Below are positions 7,921-16,756 of a stretch of 34,706 bases of DNA, one piece after another. Within the stretch, counting starts at the first letter, position 1, and each line of letters starts with the position of its first letter. A program made the position numbers and the translations under genes. A model generated the notes under the pieces. That model was not told the DNA's origin, did no database searches, and worked only from the letters and a program-made list of their open reading frames with translations. Source of the DNA: Oscillospiraceae bacterium (GTDB lineage: Bacteria; Bacillota; Clostridia; Oscillospirales; Oscillospiraceae); assembly GCA_017549125.1 (NCBI GenBank), contig JAFYVL010000033.1, positions 1-34,706 of the forward strand, written 5' to 3'.

Positions 7921-8409
7921 GTTTTTCCTCCTAAAAAATATAAATTACATTTTAACACCTGCAAAATGATCTCCTGCAGGTACACATGCGGTCGTTTGCT
8001 GAGGGCATACAACCGCATAATTGTACGCATTTATTTTACAACGAATTCACAAGAAAAACAACATAGCATTACGCACAAAATCAGTTTACCAATTTTTTGC
8101 AAGTTGCACAAAAAGCCGCTGGTTTTTATTTATTTTGACCAAAATTTCCTTGCATTTGGCTAACCACGGTCTAAGCTGTGATATTGCAGGGTTTTATGGG
8201 CATTTTATCACATTCGTGCAGACACGTGTGCGTCAACTATGGACACATTTGATTCTCTCCCCTTTTTGCCGAAAAATTTTCCATTTTGCCGATTATACCT
8301 TAATTATATATTGCAATTCTGAGGGGTTGGTGGTATGATTTTCCTATCCATAATATAGTGTGAAGATATATTCTTCGCATGGATAAAAAACAGAAAGGAA
8401 ATGGAGAAC
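7921..8409. promoter_or_regulatory. Divergent intergenic region with inverted repeats
   Basis: 489 bases between the divergent binding-protein gene and the giant secreted-protein gene. Two operator-like inverted repeats lie close to the ABC operon: ACCTGCA (7957-7963)/TGCAGGT (7975-7981), and ATGCGGT (7986-7992)/ACCGCAT (8012-8018). The first overlaps the likely 5' leader of the minus-strand operon. No convincing -35/-10 pair was found for that operon. The AT-rich remainder (8020-8320) shows no gene; an ACACGTGT palindrome sits near 8223. Confidence 0.5.
8327..8356 (+). promoter_or_regulatory. Candidate promoter for the 1851-residue secreted protein
   Basis: TTGGTG (8327-8332), an 18-base spacer, TAATAT (8351-8356), about 54 bases before the start codon. 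Confidence 0.55.
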
Positions 8410-11400
8410 ATGCAAAACAAGATCAACCGCGTTTTGAGTCTGCTCCTGGTTGTGATCATGGTTCTGTCCATGATCCCCGCAGCTTTGGCAGCAGAAACCT
8501 CCGACTCTGTGGCCTACGCTGCAGAGAACACCACCACCGGCGCACAGTATGCCGACTTGAACGAAGCGATCGCAACGGCACAGGCCGGTCAGATCGTCCG
8601 TGTCCTGGCTGATGCCGAGAACGTTGTGTATAACAACGCAGGCGTCATTGTGGACCTGAACGGTTGCGACCTGACCAACGTGACCGTAGCCGAGGGCGTA
8701 ACCCTGACTGCGATCGACTCTGCCACCGATGATTATGAGGGCAATTACGGCTCTGTGACCACCGATGGCAATGTAGCCGCTACCGTTAAGACCGCAGAGC
8801 CTAAGAGCTATGTGGCCATCAGCGAGAACGGCAGCTACTCTTTCCACCGTTACTATGCTTCCATCGCAGCTATCAGCCTGCAGCCCTCTAAGGTTTCCCT
8901 GGGCTACAGAGCCGAGTTCCGTGGCGACGAGGCTGTGAAGAACGCTGTGGTCAGCTACGGCTATGAGCTGTGGGCAAACGACAACGCACATAAGACTTAC
9001 TCCCGTACCGACGCTCTGGAAAAAACCAGCATGACTCTGCGTCTGAGCAACATTCTGCGGGAAGGCAACGATGCGCTCAATGCCATGGGTTCTACCGCTA
9101 CCATCGGCGGCAACGCTTTCATTACCCTGGATCTGGGCAATGAGCAGGTCACCCTGTACGGCACTCAGCAGGAAACCACCCTGCGCCAGGTCGTTGAGGC
9201 TGTCAATGCTACCGCAAGCCAGTATGGCGAGGCGCAGCTGGCCTCTGTCCGTGAGATGATCACCACCTACTCCGCTTGGATGATGGGTTGGGCTACTGAG
9301 AACATCTTCGGCTCCGGCAACGACACCGAGGGCGACGGTCTGAAGGTAGAGATCGTTGTGGATGTGAACGCTGAGAACAACATTCTGTCCGAGAACGCTA
9401 CCATGACCTATGGTGACATTTCCGCCACCGTGCCCCAGGGCGCAGTGCTGGAAAACGGTGTAAAGCAGCTGGTTCTGACCATCACCGAGAAGGCTCAGTC
9501 TGACTCCGATGTGACCGAGGGCGAGGGCGAGACTCTGATTCCCCTGGATGTCCATATCTCCGGCATCAGCGCAGATAACACCGCTCCTATCGTGATCTGC
9601 CTGGGCGACATTCTGCCCAAGGGTCTGAACATCGGTAACTACGATCTGTTCCACGTGGAGAACGGCCAGACCGTTTCCATGACCCGTGTTTACACCGTTG
9701 CTGAGCTGGATGCTCACAACGAATTCTATTACGATCCTGCCACCGGCTCCGTCACCGTAGCCATGGCTTCCTTCTCCGAGATCACCCTGCGTTCTAATGA
9801 CGAGAACGCATGGAACGGTGAGATCGATACCTCTTGGGCCGACAAGGCAGTTTTGGAGATCGCCAACGCTGACCAGTTGGCTGGTTTTGGTAAGCTGGTT
9901 GATGATGGCAACACCTTCGAAGGCAAGACCATCACCTTGATCCACGATATTGACCTGATGGGTTACGAGAAGGACGCAGAAGGCAACTATATGTACGAAG
10001 ATGGCGAGAAGGTTCGCATTTCCTTCAACCCCATTGGCTATGGCTACTTGTTTAATTCCGCTACCACCGGCCGTGTTTTCATGGGTACTTTTGACGGCAA
10101 CGGCAACACCATTTCCAACCTCTACCAGAACGGTTGGGATCTGAATTACACCTATGGCGCTATGGGCGGCGGTCTGTTCGCTTCTGTAGCAAATGCCACC
10201 ATTAAGAACCTGACCATGGACAATGCTTACATTGTCATGGAGTGCGTTGACATGGGTACTGTGGTAGGCTACGCCCAGGGCAACTGCGTGTTCGAGAACA
10301 TTATTGTCAAGAATTCCACCCTGGCCAACTACCAGCGTTACACCGGCGGCGCCATCGGCGAAGTCAGCAACGGCCACCACATTCTGAAGAACGTTGATGT
10401 GGAAGCTTCCACCACCGTTGGCACTCTGTGGGGCGATTTCGACGCTTCCGTAGGCGGCATCATCGGCGGCAAGTGGGCTCACTCCTACGACGAAGTTTAC
10501 GGCAAGGACGGCAAGCAGAGAGTCACTGTGTACATGGAAAACTGCGACGTAGCTGCTAAGCTGGATGTTTACAACGACGTGACCTCTGCTTATCAGTGGT
10601 ACTCCTATCGTCGTGCCGGTATGCTGATCGGTTACTCCGGTGAAAGCACGTCTGTCAACGGCAGAACCGAAGCTACCGCTCCCTACCTGACCACTGTAAA
10701 CTGTACTGTTCAGTATGGTGACTGGGTCAATTATCGCTACTGCGAATTCAATAACACCACCAGTCTGAATGCCTGCTATCCTTGGGTCAGAGTGCAGGCC
10801 GGCGAATTTAACGGCGCTTACTCCAATCCCCGTTACGGTGTTCCCACCTTCGCAAACAACACCCTGAACACCGAAACCCATACTTTGGGTGACGGTTGCC
10901 ATGTAGACGGCGACGGCCACGATGTTCTCATCGTATTCAACCAGCTGTACGGCGGCGGCCAGGGCTGCTACGGCGGCAATACCCATGTAGAACAAGAACT
11001 GGGTGTCACTGTCATTGGCCAGAACGGCAACGCTGTTGTTCCCACCACCAAGTTCCAGGCCACCGGCATTGATACCATTGTGACTGACACTACTGTCACT
11101 CTGGGCGATCTGTTCCAGGCTGTTGATGGTGTGGCAATCCAGGACGCTTATGTCTACGGCTTTGCTTCCCCTGATGATGCTAATGCATCTGTCCGTGGCA
11201 CTACCGCTACTCCCTACGCAGGCTGCAACTGGCAGGATCTGACCATCCAGTTCACCGGCACCGGTCTGGCAAAGGTCACCATTAGCGACTACTATTACTG
11301 CCAGCCCACCACTATCTATGTGAATGTTGTCGCCAAGGCCGCACAGATCGGCGAGTGCGAATATGCTACTGTCCAGGATGCTCTGAACAATGCTAAAGAT

Positions 11401-13965
11401 GGCGACACCATCGAGCTGCTGGCTGATGTCCTCGCTACGGAATATGTAGATATCTTCACCGCTAACAACGGTGAGGAAGAGCGTTCCATTACTCTGAATC
11501 TGAACGGCAACACCATTGTCCCCACTGCAGATTACACCTACAAGTACTATCCCCTGGTGTTCGTTGGCATCAACCAGACCCTGACCATCCAGAACGGCTC
11601 CATCATCGCTGACGAGCATGTGGCCATCGGTGCTTACGGCAAGGTTATTCTGGACAATGTCAATGTCAGCGTAAAGAACCCCTCCGAGGGTGAGCAGGCT
11701 GTCTGCATCTGGAACTGGGGTGAAGACGACGAATACTACCAGGATTGCCAGTACAAGATCACCGGCTCTGCCGAAATCACCGGCGGCAACATCACCGGCG
11801 GCATCCTGGCAGAAGGCGCTGTAAAGCTGAACGAAACCGCTGGCTTTGACAAGCTGTACCTGAACACCAAGACCGGCCACGGCAAGATCGATCTGCCCAC
11901 CGGCTACGGCCTGGTTAAGGAGAACGGCTACTACACCAACCTGCATGAGCACGAATTTGAAAACGGTGCATGCACCACCTGTGGTTTTAGTACCTCCTAT
12001 GTGGAGACCGACCTGGCGAACATCAAGTCCACCGATGTGGTCGTGATCACCATGACCAAGGACGGCACCACTTATGCGCTGACCAGCGCCAATGGCACAT
12101 CTGGTACGCCTGATGCTATTGAAGTCACCGTGAAGGATGGCACCATTATCAGCGATATTCCTGAAGCCCTGGAGTGGAATATTATCAACGAAAACGACAC
12201 TTTGACTATTTATACCAATGCAGATAACACCAAGTACCTGTACTGTATAAACGACACTACAGGCATTCGCGTTGGTCAATATGGCAATAGTGATCAAAAT
12301 AACACATTCAACATCTCTAGCGAAGGTTATTTGTATAACATTGGTCAGAAGCGGTATATCGGTGTTTATAATGGTAAAGATTGGCGCAGTTATACTACTC
12401 TTCACGATAATATCAAGGGCGAAACTCTGGCATTCTATGTACTGAAGACCTCCTGCGATCACACTAACAAGGAAGATCGTAGTGAGATCGCAGCAACCTG
12501 TATCGAAGCCGGTCACGCTGCAGGTAGCTACTGTCTGGATTGCGACAGCTATATCAGCGGCGGTGAATTGATCGACGCAATGGGTCACTCTTGGGGTGAT
12601 CCCACCACCAAGCCCGCTTCTTGTACCGAAAACGGCAAAAACATCTATCATTGTACCGTATGTAACAAGGTCAAGACAGAAACCATCAAGGCCGCCCATA
12701 CCTGGGACAACGGCACAGTAACCGTTGAAGCAACCTGTACCGAGGCTGGTGAAAAGACCACCACCTGTACTGTTTGTGGTAAGACCGAAACTGAAATCAT
12801 CGAAGCTATCGGCCATACTGAAATCACTGCTACTATTGATGCAACCTGTGCAAACGCTGGTTCTACCATCGTTTCCTGTTCTGTATGTAAAGCAGTAATC
12901 AGCAACACCGAAATCCCTGCAACCGGCAACCATGTATATAACAATGGCACTTGTACCGGTTGCGGTAAGACAGAGGAATCTCTGGCAGGTACTTATTACA
13001 TTGCCGCAAAGCGCAGCTCCGGCAACTACTGGTACATGACCTGCGATCTCGGCACTGCAAGCACAAAGCGTTATCAAGCCGAAGATACCGGCTTGACCAC
13101 CTTGCCTGCCGAAATTACAAATGCAGATGCTGACAAGGTATTTGTTATTGAGAAAGTTGACGGCGGCTACATTATTTATGCACAAGGTGTTGCTACCAAT
13201 AACTATCTGGGTTGGAGTTCTGGCAACTCTGGTGCGCTGGTAGCCAAGACAAGTGCAAAGGTTGTTACGATCACACCTTCCGCAAATGGAGCATATCAAA
13301 TTAAGTTTGACGACAGAAATCTTTCTCTAAACAATACAGCTAGTAACAACTATTTTGCATTCTATACTGGCACCCAGGTCAATGATCTGTATTTGATTCC
13401 TGTAAATGGCGAAATCAGTAGTTGTCAGCATATTAACACCACTACCACCTCTACCGCTACTTGTACCGAGGACGGTGTCGCAACCGTCACCTGTAACGAT
13501 TGTGGCAAAACCATCAGCACTACCAATGTTGCTGCTCTTGGCCACACCACCGAAAACGGCACTTGCGGCAACTGTGGCCAGACAATCGGCGGCACAACTC
13601 CTGCAGAGCCCAAGGTTGTACTGGAGATCACCGTGGGCGACTTCAACACAACGAGCTATGTTGCAAACAACAACACAAAAACCGAAAATGGATATAGCTA
13701 TACATCCTACCAGGTTATGAATCAGTCTAGTGTAATGCAGTGGCAAAAGAGCAAGGGTTATATTACCATTGACTCCAATGTATTTACCAAACTGGAACTG
13801 AAGGTTACTGCAGGTACATTCACCGTAACTGTAGGTGGTAAAACTGTAACTGGCACAACCACAAACGGTGTCACCACCTATGATTTGACCGGACTCACCG
13901 GACAGATCAAGATTTCCGTCGGTAGTGCAACCGGCAAGGTTGACTATTTAAAATTCTACAAATAA
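8410..13965 (+). CDS. Giant secreted multidomain protein with GLUG-like, beta-helix and Cys-rich repeats
   Basis: An 1851-residue exported protein of unknown function. The start at 8410 is preferred to ATG 8401 because AAAGGA is 10 bases from it but only one base from the earlier ATG. The signal peptide ends near AALA-AETS (residue 27). In order: an unnamed domain at about 80-295 shared with the protein at 23202-26783; a spacer; GLUG-like repeats at about 550-640 (GTFDGNGNTISNLY, GGGLFASV, TGGAIGEV); a beta-helix-like part at about 977-1165 starting YATVQDALNNAKDGDTIELL; module A at 1194-1347; Cys repeats at 1347-1526 (CTVCGK, CSVCKA, CTGCGK); module B at 1526-1671 (YYIAAKRSSGNYWYM); another Cys repeat; and a C-terminal beta domain ending VDYLKFYK. 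There is no LPXTG, SLH or dockerin. Modules A, B and the C-terminus use more AT-rich codons than the rest. A surface or matrix role is inferred. Confidence 0.85.
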   Translation: MQNKINRVLSLLLVVIMVLSMIPAALAAETSDSVAYAAENTTTGAQYADLNEAIATAQAGQIVRVLADAENVVYNNAGVIVDLNGCDLTNVTVAEGVTLTAIDSATDDYEGNYGSVTTDGNVAATVKTAEPKSYVAISENGSYSFHRYYASIAAISLQPSKVSLGYRAEFRGDEAVKNAVVSYGYELWANDNAHKTYSRTDALEKTSMTLRLSNILREGNDALNAMGSTATIGGNAFITLDLGNEQVTLYGTQQETTLRQVVEAVNATASQYGEAQLASVREMITTYSAWMMGWATENIFGSGNDTEGDGLKVEIVVDVNAENNILSENATMTYGDISATVPQGAVLENGVKQLVLTITEKAQSDSDVTEGEGETLIPLDVHISGISADNTAPIVICLGDILPKGLNIGNYDLFHVENGQTVSMTRVYTVAELDAHNEFYYDPATGSVTVAMASFSEITLRSNDENAWNGEIDTSWADKAVLEIANADQLAGFGKLVDDGNTFEGKTITLIHDIDLMGYEKDAEGNYMYEDGEKVRISFNPIGYGYLFNSATTGRVFMGTFDGNGNTISNLYQNGWDLNYTYGAMGGGLFASVANATIKNLTMDNAYIVMECVDMGTVVGYAQGNCVFENIIVKNSTLANYQRYTGGAIGEVSNGHHILKNVDVEASTTVGTLWGDFDASVGGIIGGKWAHSYDEVYGKDGKQRVTVYMENCDVAAKLDVYNDVTSAYQWYSYRRAGMLIGYSGESTSVNGRTEATAPYLTTVNCTVQYGDWVNYRYCEFNNTTSLNACYPWVRVQAGEFNGAYSNPRYGVPTFANNTLNTETHTLGDGCHVDGDGHDVLIVFNQLYGGGQGCYGGNTHVEQELGVTVIGQNGNAVVPTTKFQATGIDTIVTDTTVTLGDLFQAVDGVAIQDAYVYGFASPDDANASVRGTTATPYAGCNWQDLTIQFTGTGLAKVTISDYYYCQPTTIYVNVVAKAAQIGECEYATVQDALNNAKDGDTIELLADVLATEYVDIFTANNGEEERSITLNLNGNTIVPTADYTYKYYPLVFVGINQTLTIQNGSIIADEHVAIGAYGKVILDNVNVSVKNPSEGEQAVCIWNWGEDDEYYQDCQYKITGSAEITGGNITGGILAEGAVKLNETAGFDKLYLNTKTGHGKIDLPTGYGLVKENGYYTNLHEHEFENGACTTCGFSTSYVETDLANIKSTDVVVITMTKDGTTYALTSANGTSGTPDAIEVTVKDGTIISDIPEALEWNIINENDTLTIYTNADNTKYLYCINDTTGIRVGQYGNSDQNNTFNISSEGYLYNIGQKRYIGVYNGKDWRSYTTLHDNIKGETLAFYVLKTSCDHTNKEDRSEIAATCIEAGHAAGSYCLDCDSYISGGELIDAMGHSWGDPTTKPASCTENGKNIYHCTVCNKVKTETIKAAHTWDNGTVTVEATCTEAGEKTTTCTVCGKTETEIIEAIGHTEITATIDATCANAGSTIVSCSVCKAVISNTEIPATGNHVYNNGTCTGCGKTEESLAGTYYIAAKRSSGNYWYMTCDLGTASTKRYQAEDTGLTTLPAEITNADADKVFVIEKVDGGYIIYAQGVATNNYLGWSSGNSGALVAKTSAKVVTITPSANGAYQIKFDDRNLSLNNTASNNYFAFYTGTQVNDLYLIPVNGEISSCQHINTTTTSTATCTEDGVATVTCNDCGKTISTTNVAALGHTTENGTCGNCGQTIGGTTPAEPKVVLEITVGDFNTTSYVANNNTKTENGYSYTSYQVMNQSSVMQWQKSKGYITIDSNVFTKLELKVTAGTFTVTVGGKTVTGTTTNGVTTYDLTGLTGQIKISVGSATGKVDYLKFYK

Positions 13966-13992
13966 TCGCATTTTCTCTTTCTTATAATCCAA

Positions 13993-14026
13993 AGGGCGCT
14001 GGTGAAAGCCAGCGCCCTGCTTTTTT
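13993..14026 (+). terminator. Intrinsic terminator of the giant secreted-protein gene
   Basis: AGGGCGCTGG - TGAAAG - CCAGCGCCCT followed by GC and six T, 28 bases after the stop codon. Confidence 0.93.
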
Positions 14027-14059
14027 CTATTATGTTTTGCGAAGCAAAACGCCATATAA

Positions 14060-14212
14060 GGCTGCGCCTGCAATATATTTTCTTCGAAAATGTGAATCAA
14101 CCAGCAAGGTGTCATTCCGAGCCAGTGCGCACACTGGCGTGGGAATCTCCCATGCACAACAACCATCTCACCCCGGAGATCGCCACGGCCGCATTGCGTC
14201 CTCGCGATGACA
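14060..14212. repeat. 153-bp direct repeat, copy 1
   Basis: Nearly identical (one visible mismatch) to 14353-14505, 293 bases away. Inside is a nested palindrome: TGTCATTCCGAG near 14110 pairs imperfectly with CTCGCGATGACA at the end, GTGGGAATCTCC pairs imperfectly with GGAGATCGCCAC, and the tip contains a perfect hairpin CCAGTG-CGCA-CACTGG. This is a REP- or MITE-like hairpin element without coding capacity. Confidence 0.9.
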
Positions 14213-14269
14213 AAGAAGTTGACAGCTGACAGTTGACGGTGGACAGTGAAGGTATTTGCTTCGCAAAAC

Positions 14270-14361
14270 GCGATATAAGGCTGCGCCTTGCGATATAATC
14301 TGCGATTGCGATATAGGCTGCGCCTTGCGATATAATCTGCGATTGCGATATAGGCTGCGCC
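14270..14361. repeat. Tandem repeat of about 37 bp
   Basis: Unit 1 (14270-14307, 38 bases), unit 2 (14308-14344, 37 bases) and a partial unit 3 from 14345. Each combines GCGATATA, GGCTGCGCCTT and a second GCGATATA followed by ATCTGCGATT. It leads directly into copy 2 of the 153-bp repeat. Upstream, 14218-14250 has short GTTGACAG/GACGGTGGACAG-type repeats. Small frames across this block are repeat translations, not genes. Confidence 0.85.
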
Positions 14362-14505
14362 TGCGATATATTTTCTTCGAAAATGTGAATCAACCAGCAA
14401 GGTGTCATTCCGAGCCAGTGCGCACACTGGCGTGGGAATCTCCCATGCACAACAACCATCTCACCCCGGAGATCGCCACGGCCGCATTGCGTCCTCGCGA
14501 TGACA
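14353..14505. repeat. 153-bp direct repeat, copy 2
   Basis: Second copy of the element at 14060-14212, in the same orientation, with GCGATAT where copy 1 has GCAATAT. It is directly followed by another repeat type (14518-14567). Confidence 0.9.
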
Positions 14506-14517
14506 GCACCGTTTATC

Positions 14518-14567
14518 CTCATCCGGCACGGCTTGCGCCGTGCCACCTTCTCCCCGGGAGAAGGTAT
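14518..14567. repeat. Half of the CTCATCCG...GAAGGTATA repeat
   Basis: CTCATCCG, then a variable hairpin (GGCACGGC/GCCGTGCC), then CCACCTTCTCCCC/GGGAGAAGG and GTATA. The same frame with a different hairpin forms the right half of the element at 22986-23162. Confidence 0.7.
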
Positions 14568-14600
14568 AAACCTTCCCCTACATTCTCAATTCTCAATTAA

Positions 14601-14640
14601 AACAAAACCTGTGCTATCGGTTGACAGCACAGGTTTTGTT
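14601..14640 (-). terminator. Intrinsic terminator of the rnf operon
   Basis: Perfect 15-bp stem AACAAAACCTGTGCT / AGCACAGGTTTTGTT with a 10-base loop, touching the rnfB stop codon. On the minus strand the 3' arm ends in GGTTTTGTTTT. Confidence 0.88.
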
Positions 14641-15506
14641 TATTTATTCTTCATGGATGCGCGGACGATGGCCAGAATTTCCTCGGGGGTGTCCACGGGG
14701 CTGGCGATGAGCTTTTTGGGGCAGACCGCCGCACACAGGCCGCACTCCGTACATTTGTCATAGTCAATGACCGCCAAATTCTTTTCCACCGTAATAGCAG
14801 CATGGGGGCAGATCTTGGTGCAAATGCCACAGCCGATACAACCCTGGGAACAGCCACGGACGGTGACCGCACCCTTGGCATGGGATGCGCAGGCGATGAT
14901 CACGTGCTTATCGTATGCCACAGGGATAATCAGATTGCGGGGACAAGCGGTGGCGCAAGCCATACAGCCCACACATTTTTCGCTGTCCACCTTTGCCACA
15001 CCGTCAACCACAGTGATAGCATCGTACTGGCAGGCTTTGACGCAGTTGCCATAGCCCAGACAGCCAAATTTACAAGCCAGCACGCCGTTGCCGCCCACCT
15101 TGGAGGCTGCCAGGCAATCCTTGAAACCTTCGTACTCAGCCTTTCGTCTGGCACCGGTGACCTTACCGCTCTCGTCCACACCCAGATAGCCGGAGCAGCG
15201 TACCAGCGCCACACGTCGGGTCTGCTCACCGATTTCTACACCCATGATCGCAGCCATAGCTTTGGCGCTTTCGTTACCGCCTGCGCCACACAGGCCGATC
15301 TCTGCCTCGCCTGCCAGCACAGCTTCTGCGTAGCCGGCGCAACCGGCATAGCCACAGCCGCCGCAGTTTGCACCGGGCAAAGCATCACTCAGCAGCTCCA
15401 ACCGAGGATCGGTTTCCACATAGAACATTTTGGATGCCGCACCCAGCACCAATCCGAAGATCAGACCCAGGCCGCCCAAAATACCTACCGCAATTAAAAT
15501 TTCCAT
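14640..15506 (-). CDS. rnfB: Rnf complex subunit RnfB (ferredoxin-binding iron-sulfur subunit)
   Basis: A 288-residue subunit of ferredoxin:NAD+ oxidoreductase, taken to be the entry point for electrons from reduced ferredoxin. An N-terminal membrane anchor (MEILIAVGILGGLGLIFGLVLG) is followed by the PF04060 [4Fe-4S] motif ANCGGCGYAGCAGYAEAV (about residues 46-63). Four Cys clusters of ferredoxin type come next: CKFGCLGYGNCVKAC, CVGCMACATACP, CIGCGICTKICP and CTECGLCAAVCP. It starts 12 bases after rnfA with AAGGAGGGG as ribosome binding site. It is the last gene of the operon, as in clostridial rnfCDGEAB clusters, and is followed by a terminator. Confidence 0.97.
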   Translation of the reverse strand: MEILIAVGILGGLGLIFGLVLGAASKMFYVETDPRLELLSDALPGANCGGCGYAGCAGYAEAVLAGEAEIGLCGAGGNESAKAMAAIMGVEIGEQTRRVALVRCSGYLGVDESGKVTGARRKAEYEGFKDCLAASKVGGNGVLACKFGCLGYGNCVKACQYDAITVVDGVAKVDSEKCVGCMACATACPRNLIIPVAYDKHVIIACASHAKGAVTVRGCSQGCIGCGICTKICPHAAITVEKNLAVIDYDKCTECGLCAAVCPKKLIASPVDTPEEILAIVRASMKNK

Positions 15507-15518
15507 ACTTGCCCCTCC

Positions 15519-16106
15519 TTAAAAGATCTTCAGACCGGAGAAGCCCATAAATGCCAGGGCAATCAGACCGGCCGCGATCAGCGCAAGGGGGTAACCCCTG
15601 AAGCACTGGGGGCAATCCGCCTTATCCACACGTTCACGGACGGATGCAAACAGCACGATGGCCAGGGTAAAGCCCAGACCGCCGCATGCACCGTTGATGA
15701 CGCTTTGCAGGAAATCGTATTCCTGCTGGGCATTGACCAATGCCACACCCAGCACAGCGCAGTTGGTAGTGATCAGGGGCAGGAAGATACCCAGCGCCTT
15801 ATACAAAGCAGGTACCATCTTCTTAAGGAACATTTCCACCACCTGCACGATGGAGGCAATGACCAGAATAAAGGCCACGGTCTGCATATACTGCAGTTCC
15901 AGGCGGATCAGCAGAAGATTTACCGCATAACAGGCCGCAGATGCCAGCGCCATTACAAAGGTCACCGCCATGCCCATGCCCAATGCGGTATCGATTTTCT
16001 TGGAAACACCCATAAATGGGCAAATGCCATAGAATTTCACCAGGATAAAGTTCTCCGACAGCACAGCGGAGATGAGAATACCCAACAAAACTTGTCCGTA
16101 TGTCAT
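15519..16106 (-). CDS. rnfA: Rnf complex membrane subunit RnfA
   Basis: A 195-residue integral membrane protein with six predicted spans, homologous to NqrE. Family signatures seen are [29 protein letters not shown]-type text at the N-terminus, with the Cys that in Rnf/Nqr helps hold an intramembrane iron centre (ICPF), and [15 protein letters not shown] in the middle, which carries the second such Cys (TTNC). With RnfE it forms the inverted-topology pair of the ion-translocating core. Its ATG overlaps the rnfE stop by four bases (ATGA), implying coupled translation. Length is normal for the family. Confidence 0.97.
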   Translation of the reverse strand: MTYGQVLLGILISAVLSENFILVKFYGICPFMGVSKKIDTALGMGMAVTFVMALASAACYAVNLLLIRLELQYMQTVAFILVIASIVQVVEMFLKKMVPALYKALGIFLPLITTNCAVLGVALVNAQQEYDFLQSVINGACGGLGFTLAIVLFASVRERVDKADCPQCFRGYPLALIAAGLIALAFMGFSGLKIF

Positions 16107-16744
16107 TTTCCGCCAGCCTCCTTTTTCTGATGATTCCGACGGCGGTTAAACCATTGGAAGAAGGCAATCACAAAGCCCAGGGTCAAGAATCCCCCCACAG
16201 GCTGCACCATCTGGGATGCAGGGTAACCCTCGGCAATGATGCGGTAACCTTCGCCACCGTTGAGCAGACCGCTGCCCAAAGTACCTGCTCCCAACAGCTC
16301 ACGGATCACGCACATGATCACCAGCGCCACCGTATAGCCAATGCCCTGGCACAGGCCGTCCACCGCAGAGGCCACCACGGTGTTTTTGGAAGCAAAGGCC
16401 TCCGCACGACCCAGGATAATACAGTTTACCACGATCAAGGGGATGAACATGCCCAGGCTTTCTGACAGGGTGGGGATATAGGCCTGCAGCAGCAGATCCA
16501 CCACCGTCACAAAACCGGCAATGATCACAATGTAGGCCGCAATTCGAATCTGAGAGGGAATCACCTTCCGCAGAGCCGAGATCAGCACATTGGAGCAGAT
16601 CAGAATGGCGGTCACGGAAAGACCCATGCCCACACCGTTGAATAAACTGGTGGTGGTTGCCAGCACGGAGCACATACCCAACAGCTGCACCAGCACCGGA
16701 TTCTTGGTCAGCAGGCCTTCTTTTAATTGTTTCTTAAAATCCAC
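16103..16744 (-). CDS. rnfE: Rnf complex membrane subunit RnfE
   Basis: A 213-residue integral membrane protein homologous to NqrD. It begins [20 protein letters not shown], the usual opening of RnfE, and contains [19 protein letters not shown], whose Cys matches the intramembrane iron-site position. It pairs with RnfA. The start is 12 bases downstream of rnfG with AGGAGG nearby, and the gene ends in a four-base overlap with rnfA. The basic tail ([14 protein letters not shown]) should be cytoplasmic. Confidence 0.97.
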   Translation of the reverse strand: MDFKKQLKEGLLTKNPVLVQLLGMCSVLATTTSLFNGVGMGLSVTAILICSNVLISALRKVIPSQIRIAAYIVIIAGFVTVVDLLLQAYIPTLSESLGMFIPLIVVNCIILGRAEAFASKNTVVASAVDGLCQGIGYTVALVIMCVIRELLGAGTLGSGLLNGGEGYRIIAEGYPASQMVQPVGGFLTLGFVIAFFQWFNRRRNHQKKEAGGK

Positions 16745-16756
16745 AAAAAGACCTCC

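Noticed and set aside
6016-8163. 715-residue plus-strand frame across the binding-protein gene and its leader
   Set aside because: Shadow of the minus-strand lipoprotein gene; it runs through the intergenic hairpin and leader and resembles no family.
8344-13299. 1651-residue open frame antisense to the giant secreted-protein gene
   Set aside because: It exists because the sense gene rarely uses TTA, CTA and TCA codons. It has no ribosome binding site or signal-like start, its composition is an odd G/V/I/C/Q mix, and the sense frame has a signal peptide, domains, promoter and terminator.
14060-14505. CRISPR-like array
   Set aside because: Only two long copies and a few tandem units without regularly sized unique spacers, and no cas genes nearby.
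13948-14600. Several 75-159-residue frames in the repeat block
   Set aside because: They translate the 153-bp direct repeats and 37-bp tandem units; the same peptide text appears twice and there are no ribosome binding sites.
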